Below are positions 9,001 to 10,883 of a stretch of DNA of 10,883 nt, piece by piece (position 1 is the first letter of the stretch; each line of letters opens with the position of its first letter). A model generated the notes under the pieces. It saw only the letters and a list, made by a program, of their open reading frames with translations, was not told the origin of the DNA and did no database searches. This stretch comes from Paracoccaceae bacterium (lineage in GTDB: Bacteria > Pseudomonadota > Alphaproteobacteria > Rhodobacterales > Rhodobacteraceae). Both the position numbers and the translations under genes were made by a program. The stretch is from positions 1 through 10,883 of the forward strand of contig SKWP01000410.1 of the NCBI GenBank assembly GCA_007128865.1. Reading direction: 5' to 3'.

Positions 9001-10883
9001 CCGGCAGCCGCACCGGCGATGATGCCACCGCTGCCGGCGACGGTCCGGGCATTGTTGCTGTCGGTTCCGGTGGCGTTGACCGCAAGGCTGCCGACGTCGA
9101 CTTCGGTCATGTCGGTCAGGGTGGTCCGGGTGGTGGTTGTCGAATGCGCCCGCGCGGTGTTGAAACCCGCCGCGACAAAGCCGACGGCCAGCCCCGAGGC
9201 ATCGGCAATCTGGCCGGTGGTGGTGGTGGACTCGATGGCAACCGCGCCGGTGGAAACCAGCCTGCTGCCGCTCAGCGCGACAATGGCCGAACCGGTGGTG
9301 ATCGCCTCGGACACCGTGGCGTTGACCCCGATCAGCGCGCCGGCCGAGCCCAGCGACCACGATGTCACATCGGATGCATCGACCTTGCCCCCGATCTCGA
9401 TGCTGCCGGCATTGATGGCGGCGTTGCCGCGCAGGGTCGTCGAAACCGTCGCGCCGGTTTCCGAACGCGCCAGCGAACCGCCGGCGGCCAGCGTGCCGGC
9501 CACGGCCACGCCGGTTGCCCGGGTGCTGGCCCGGCTGATCGCCTCGGCCGTGATCCGGGCCAGGCCGGACACAAACACCTGCGCACCGTCAACCAGTGTC
9601 GCAACCGTCGGCGCAACTTTGGCCGTGGCGGCTGCCCCCTGCAGCGCCGCCCCGATGCCGCCGCCGACCGCGAGCGCCGAGACCGTCGCCGCATCATCGG
9701 CCCGGGCCGAAAGCGCAAGGCTGCCGGCGCGGCTGGCGATGCTGCCGATGGTGGCGCCGTCGGTCAGCGCGGCCGTGACAGTGCCGCCGATGGTGGCCCG
9801 TGCAACCGATGCGCCAATGGCCAGACCGCCGGCAACCCCGCCGCCGACCGCCTGCAGGTCGATCACCCGTCGCGCATCGGCGTTGACCGCAACCGCACCA
9901 TCGGTGGCGATGGCACGCCGCCGCACCGCCGCGGTGGTGCGCGAAGTGTTGGTGACAATGCCCACATCGGCGCTGACCGCCGCCACAAGGCCGGCGGTGC
10001 CGGCAAACTGCCGGCTGGTGATGTCATGGTCGGTGCCGGCGCGCACGCCGACGGAACCGGCCTTCAGCGTGCCGGTGCCGTCGATCTGCGCGGTGCTGCC
10101 GGTATCGACGGTCAGAACCCCGATGCCCGCGCCCGCGGCCAGCCCGCCGCCGGCCACCGCCCCCGTGGTCATGCTGACGCGCAGCGTCTCGACGCTGTTG
10201 ACGCCCACCGCCCCGCCCACATCCGCCGTTCCGCTGCCGATGCTGGCCGAGGTGCCGGCCGGCACGTCCAGCGCCGATACCGCTGCGCCCAGATCCAGCG
10301 CGCTGCGGCTCTGCTGGGCCTGGGCGCTGATCGAACGCACGGTCTCGTCGTCGGAATCGGCCAGCAGATCGTTGACCTCGCCATTGGTGGCCTGCGCCTG
10401 CGCGTCGCCCACCAGATCGCCCAGCGTCAGCGGCGTGCCGCTGCTGGCATCCGCAATCTCGCTGTCGGCATCGCCGCCCGGCCGGACCCCGTCGCCATAG
10501 GTATAAACCGCAATGCCCGCAGCCAGCCCCACGATCCCGCCGCCCGCGGCCAGCACGAGCGAATTGCCGGCCCGGTTGGCCAGCCCGCTGACGAACAGGT
10601 CGCGCCGGGCGTTCAGGGTGACGTTGTCGCCGATATAGGCGGCGGTGGTGTTCTTGAAGATGCCGAGGTCCAGCGCCCCGGACAGCCCGACGCTGCCCAC
10701 CGCCGCGCTGCCGGCGATGGCCGCGGTCACGGTGTTGTCGCGCGCGGTCACCGCCACATCCTGCGCGGCATTTGCGCCGGCATTGCCGGCGGCGGTGTTG
10801 ATCTGCGCGCCGTTGCCGATGAAGGCCTCGGTCGTGACCTTCATCATGGTCAGCGACACCACCCCGGCCAGGCCCGGGCCGCC
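1..10883 (-). CDS. Internal part of a giant filamentous-haemagglutinin/LktA-like adhesin or exoprotein (open at both ends)
   Basis: One minus-strand frame is open across the whole window: 3,627 full codons from base 10883 to base 3, plus two bases of the next codon. No start, signal peptide, stop or C-terminal translocation domain is inside the window. The translation is rich in Gly, Ala, Thr, Val, Asn and Asp, poor in Lys and aromatics, and has four Cys (residues 1043, 1050, 2108, 2114). Many short strands follow the pattern 'GxVTIxA', 'GDIxIxA' or 'AGxIxxxG', typical of right-handed beta-solenoid passengers in filamentous haemagglutinin-like proteins. Several helical or aromatic modules interrupt the solenoid. 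Known relatives are exported and act at the cell surface in adhesion, aggregation or contact-dependent effects; applying any of these here is inference. No RTX nonapeptide runs were seen. Codon use fits one native high-GC gene with no frameshift. The broad class is fairly secure; the exact family and secretion route are not. Confidence 0.9.
3..560 (-). other. Post-repeat section, solenoid then linker (residues 3442-3627), open at the window edge
   Basis: Strands continue just after the array ('GNLDVKTIRARFIDLQASG', 'LEVGALDVGRELTLRADE'). A proline run ('VPAVPPPLELTL') follows at residues 3495-3506, then less repetitive strands ('LVTVNVDAPVGLLLKELRA', 'DANSIFVPIQGASPM'). A Pro/Gln linker occurs at residues 3579-3590 ('RSQTPKAQPPSN'), followed by 'IFEPDSPFTMTLDGTTLS' and 'DSYVVVYDETVQVTDV'. 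The loss of repeat pattern and the linker suggest a change of domain toward the C-terminal part of the protein. No stop, barrel or secretion motif is reached, so what follows is unknown. Confidence 0.6.
561..1241 (-). repeat. Tandem array of a 114-bp (38-residue) coding repeat, about six copies
   Basis: Copies in translation order are A 1241-1131 (37 residues, diverged), B 1130-1017, C 1016-903, D 902-789, E 788-675 and F 674-561 (strongly diverged). The unit begins 'GTGVTYASIVTGDDSTIDA' and ends in 'GGTLTAGGSSSIT'. I compared C and D base by base and counted six differences in 114, so they are about 95% identical. E matches them closely in its first part and then diverges. C and D share the A/T-containing codons ACA ATT, unusual in this gene. 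The register is kept exactly in multiples of three, so copy number can change without breaking the frame. Each copy most likely forms about two solenoid rungs. The array looks like recent expansion of an older diverged rung pair. Confidence 0.9.
1242..2588 (-). other. Long beta-solenoid section (residues 2766-3214)
   Basis: About 450 residues of regular strands: 'VDTLNVDVPAISDATN', 'GGVQLGNISTFAETRIKVQ', 'GNLILEAARGGVGTP', 'GGRITATAVNEINLFGPLG', 'GGTIRLTAADEAEIDGTV', 'PGDIALSAGGRVLLTALAD', 'AGRIDMFAPAIRMLTGAV', 'GRVVVEATQGDAQVTGIA' and 'QGRIIATGAGRLTVTDS'. Rungs are about 20-25 residues, with Gly/Asp/Asn turns. The 'AARGGVGTPDVPVNLAL' motif is a type often seen in large haemagglutinin-like proteins. 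The section merges into the 38-residue tandem array at its end, and the last rung ('NGVIMGGTIDAAGTARLT') already resembles the second half of that repeat. Confidence 0.7.
2589..3053 (-). other. Short strand segment followed by a Leu-rich helical segment (residues 2611-2765)
   Basis: Residues 2611-2660 return briefly to strands ('VAGRSVTIEAGRGIGETV', 'GSVGVSIRSSVSP'). Residues 2663-2765 are then helical again: 'SELTLDQRVALAAAERTDL', 'TPEQVAAYNAALAQDLDAL', 'FEDLELIQQVALDAAALGL' and 'PEDTLLTVLSKRP'. The 'LTxDQRxALxxAE' opening and the 'TPEQVAAYNAAL' segment both look like ends of helical hairpins. The pattern suggests a helical pair packed against the solenoid side. It may belong with the preceding insert as one domain split by two solenoid rungs. 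Confidence 0.5.
3054..3683 (-). other. Second helical insert (residues 2401-2610)
   Basis: The sequence leaves the solenoid at 'NNPSQTIDQRTYDDLLG' and becomes helical: 'DLLGFWDSLGLLAEDEAGK', 'NNAAKQATTILAFENSV' and 'YNQYWSVRRTQADGG'. Residues 2481-2565 are a long charged, Ala-rich stretch ('RIEGLRAAWRAEAAAAD', 'RIAAFQNDLALRRDALITL', 'AAAVQQKIVDYEHEQ') with coiled-coil-like spacing. It continues with 'YQRLNQRFGDLNDGQFDEG' and 'FRYVATEAESNELTRG'. It resembles the first insert in general character (Ala/Gln/Asp-rich helices placed between solenoid sections), but no clear sequence identity was noticed. Function unknown. Confidence 0.6.
3684..4442 (-). other. Beta-solenoid section carrying an RGD tripeptide (residues 2148-2400)
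   Basis: Rungs include 'GAINVVSPNSDVVLTNAL', 'AGSVTIRAADAGGNGPG', 'GAINARSVNLTAGQFVGG', 'GNGNVSIISRDDLTVDQV', 'RGDITQGRGRIDIVSFGG' and 'GGDVRLRATGQILDN'. Spacing is about 20-25 residues per rung. Arg2270-Gly2271-Asp2272 (bases 4068-4076) forms an RGD at a turn before a strand. Because 'GDI' is a standard rung motif, an RGD can arise by chance. Residues 2325-2350 ('FTADPAQRPFGDKLDPDN') form a proline/aspartate-rich loop breaking the rungs. Confidence 0.65.
4443..4913 (-). other. Aromatic and arginine-rich module with cysteine loop (residues 1991-2147)
   Basis: This section opens with a basic, Tyr/Ser-rich stretch ('AERQRRTSNYSRVS') and runs through 'ISEIGKFTQTFGPFLLSQT' and 'DDRTWIGGGINENKGYVE'. 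It then reaches 'NLTDWESTGSSSRRCNWW' and 'TVCIVSEKTYFYKLTQEF', and ends in 'ADYAIAVNFIGSDTG'. Trp, Tyr, Phe and Arg are concentrated here compared with the solenoid, and repeat periodicity is absent. A compact folded domain on the stalk is likely, and it is a candidate ligand-contact region. No catalytic triad or known fold is recognised. The solenoid resumes at about residue 2148. Confidence 0.5.
4542..4562 (-). other. Second cysteine pair, CX5C with twin Trp (Cys2108-Cys2114)
   Basis: The motif 'RRCNWWTVC' holds the other two cysteines of the window (codons read from 4562-4560 and 4544-4542). Two arginines precede it and two tryptophans lie within the loop. In an exported protein a small disulphide hairpin presenting the tryptophans is plausible, but this is inferred. 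Confidence 0.6.
4914..5348 (-). other. Conserved-looking strand block 'GGYIQLFGQI...GRIEITD...YVWT' (residues 1846-1990)
   Basis: The block reads as 'YIQLFGQIMNTSSAGG', then 'LNVLDGFGTINVTNTTNLP', then 'RGTEGRIEITDVRG', then 'VDVLYTVFTRDF', and ends at 'APRANQRYVWTT'. From memory, giant LktA-like filamentous adhesins have the same order of signatures: a GG-x-I-x-L-x-G-x-I strand, a 'GxGxINVxN' strand, 'GxIEITD', a 'YTVxTR' segment and an 'RYxWT' segment. I could not align them here, so this is recollection rather than a search result. If right, it is the best family marker in the window. It joins directly to the aromatic section that follows. Confidence 0.5.
5349..5813 (-). other. Mixed alpha/beta insert (residues 1691-1845)
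   Basis: Residues 1691-1730 include 'LTDAQLLTASAADIGVSQ' and 'SALNAALADP', helical in character. Residues 1747-1765 ('IDAEELARVVEQYKEEIVV') form an amphipathic helix. Residues 1773-1800 are short strands ending in 'DYLSGDPRYRLEFSREIAQ', and residues 1801-1818 form another helix ('EIAQAYADAVDDSEGFF'). Charged and aromatic residues are more frequent than in the solenoid. The module ends in 'QYDARNNQFFVNGTSVKGG', which leads back into strands. No named domain is recognised. Confidence 0.55.
5814..6485 (-). other. Beta-solenoid section with strong GxI/GxV rungs (residues 1467-1690)
   Basis: Strands return after the helical insert: 'FSINVADTAARLGNISIEA', 'GDAKIAISNSTPNTLKLGN', 'GAVRILSEAGNIYIRGAI' and 'AGSVDITAKNGDFVASYV'. 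The block at residues 1591-1660 is the clearest set of consecutive rungs: a line of Ile/Val strands separated by Gly/Asn turns, then an Asn/His/Gly-rich loop ('NGFNHIGGDPASFNNPAD'). It closes with 'GAISISARFLNINSTIQSG'. This is classic filamentous-haemagglutinin-like spacing. It probably acts as a rigid stalk between inserted modules. Confidence 0.65.
6486..7688 (-). other. Long Ala/Gln/Asp-rich, probably helical insert (residues 1066-1466)
   Basis: About 400 residues here depart from the solenoid. Residues 1070-1112 ('ARISELETLIADYATDIIA' and onward) have heptad-like hydrophobic spacing. Residues 1143-1165 form a second predicted helix. Residues 1190-1230 are mixed ('LYGDAQFGLRPNLTFAAQR'). 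Residues 1233-1340 are a long run of Ala, Gln, Asn, Asp and Leu with almost no Gly or Pro, typical of a long helix or coiled coil. A charged helix follows at 1349-1372 ('DDAKKAEEANKKNADDQ'), then further helical sequence at 1385-1460. Solenoid strands resume at about 1467. The early part also uses codons otherwise scarce in the gene (AAA, GTA, ATA, AGG). The function is not recognised; a projecting helical arm or an acquired module are both possible. Confidence 0.65.
7734..7757 (-). other. First cysteine pair, CX6C (Cys1043-Cys1050)
   Basis: The sequence 'EDCPSQAIGCIGN' holds two of the only four cysteines in 3,627 residues. The codons are TGC read from bases 7757-7755 and 7736-7734. The pair lies exactly where the solenoid gives way to the first helical insert, so a small disulphide-closed loop at the domain border is plausible in an exported protein. 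The disulphide itself is inferred. Confidence 0.6.
7779..8954 (-). other. Beta-solenoid section (residues 644-1035)
   Basis: This section has short alternating strands without the Gly/Ala cores of the preceding array. Examples are 'LNLTARNLDLRARNLTA', 'VLEVDLGDIRIAAWGEADV', 'PVVTVNSSGTVTIGV' and 'AAGDITIMASRGAIDASA'. The 'GDI-x-I-x-A' and 'GTVTIAAG' motifs recur at roughly 20-30-residue intervals, as expected for solenoid rungs in filamentous haemagglutinin-like proteins. Near the end, residues 979-998 ('GKDIYREGLAKAASAISNAF') look helical, and then strands return ('VRVLVNGRVETS'-like) up to the cysteine loop. No catalytic motif is visible. Confidence 0.65.
8955..10883 (-). repeat. About eleven degenerate 50-57-residue Gly/Ala-hydrophobic repeats (residues 1-643)
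   Basis: Each unit pairs a polar strand segment such as 'VAVNADARR' or 'LALSARADD' with a glycine/alanine-rich hydrophobic stretch such as 'AVGGGVAGGLAIGASVA', then a Thr-rich segment ending near 'xAxIGxGxxI'. The hydrophobic cores start near residues 52, 107, 196, 240, 294, 345, 402, 457, 508, 560 and 615. Most spacings are 51-57 residues. The two exceptions are a gap of about 89 that holds the acidic insert and a shorter gap of about 44. The first 43 residues look like the tail of another unit, so the array probably continues before the window. Units are diverged in both protein and DNA, so they are old. Similar cores are, from memory, common in giant LktA-like adhesins, where they are read as solenoid coils rather than membrane segments. 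They are too Gly-rich and short to call as membrane helices with confidence. Confidence 0.75.
10296..10496 (-). other. Acidic, non-repeat insert in the N-terminal repeat array (residues 130-196)
   Basis: Between the second and third hydrophobic cores lie about 67 residues that do not fit the repeat. They start with Asp/Gly/Pro-rich sequence ('GDGVRPGGDADSEIADA'), continue through 'LTLGDLVGDAQAQ', and end in an acidic run ('LLADSDDETVRS') followed by a Gln-rich stretch. Asp and Glu are far denser than in the flanking repeats. It may be a surface loop or short helical excursion, and metal binding through the Asp clusters is possible but not shown. The repeat pattern resumes at about residue 196. 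Confidence 0.55.

Noticed and set aside
8344..10500. 718-codon open frame on the plus strand
   Set aside because: It is antisense to the continuous minus-strand gene. Its translation is monotonous Ala/Pro/Ser/Thr/Val-rich sequence with no domain character, as expected from the opposite strand of a GC-rich gene. The minus frame is open across the whole window and has coherent solenoid repeats.
1..10883. Search for promoters, ribosome binding sites, terminators, tRNA or other RNA genes
   Set aside because: There is no intergenic space in the window. GC-rich inverted repeats inside coding sequence are not convincing, and no T-tract terminator or RNA-gene fold could be supported.
1..10883. RTX-type calcium-binding nonapeptide repeats indicating type I secretion
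   Set aside because: Gly/Asp-rich motifs occur, but no consecutive GGxGxDxUx nonapeptides were found, so type I secretion is not supported from this window.

Overview
The window lies entirely inside one very large protein-coding gene on the minus strand. Reading the reverse complement from base 10883 down to base 3 gives 3,627 consecutive sense codons with no stop, and neither the true start nor the true stop is present. The residue numbers used here (1 to 3627) count from the first complete codon at 10883-10881. Residue n occupies bases 10884-3n to 10886-3n. All the other long open frames, including several on the plus strand, are shadows of this gene.

The base composition is strongly GC-rich. 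Third codon positions are nearly all G or C, with CTG, GCC/GCG, GGC, ACC and GTC/GTG dominating. This suggests a high-GC proteobacterium, and an alphaproteobacterium of the Rhodobacterales type is my best guess, from codon use and protein style only. The product looks like a giant secreted or surface filamentous adhesin of the filamentous-haemagglutinin / LktA-like style. It is rich in Gly, Ala, Thr, Asn, Asp and Val, built from short beta-strand repeats, and contains only four cysteines.

Layout in the direction of translation (high to low coordinates): (1) 10883-8955, about eleven degenerate repeats of roughly 50-57 residues, each with a Gly/Ala-rich hydrophobic core, interrupted by an acidic insert at 10496-10296. 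(2) 8954-7779, a more ordinary beta-solenoid. (3) A small cysteine loop at 7757-7734. (4) 7688-6486, a long Ala/Gln-rich, probably helical insert. (5) 6485-5814, beta-solenoid. (6) 5813-5349, a mixed alpha/beta insert. (7) 5348-4443, a conserved-looking block that passes into an aromatic and arginine-rich section with a second cysteine loop at 4562-4542. (8) 4442-3684, beta-solenoid carrying an RGD tripeptide. (9) 3683-2589, a second helical region in two parts. (10) 2588-1242, a long beta-solenoid. (11) 1241-561, a tandem array of a 114-bp (38-residue) repeat whose two central copies differ at only six bases. (12) 560-3, a less repetitive section with a proline-containing linker, still open at the window edge.

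The picture is a long beta-solenoid stalk interrupted by several non-solenoid modules, which are the likeliest places for specific function. No promoter, ribosome binding site, terminator, RNA gene, mobile element or CRISPR array could be supported. The secretion route (two-partner, autotransporter or type I) cannot be decided because both protein ends and all neighbouring genes lie outside the window.
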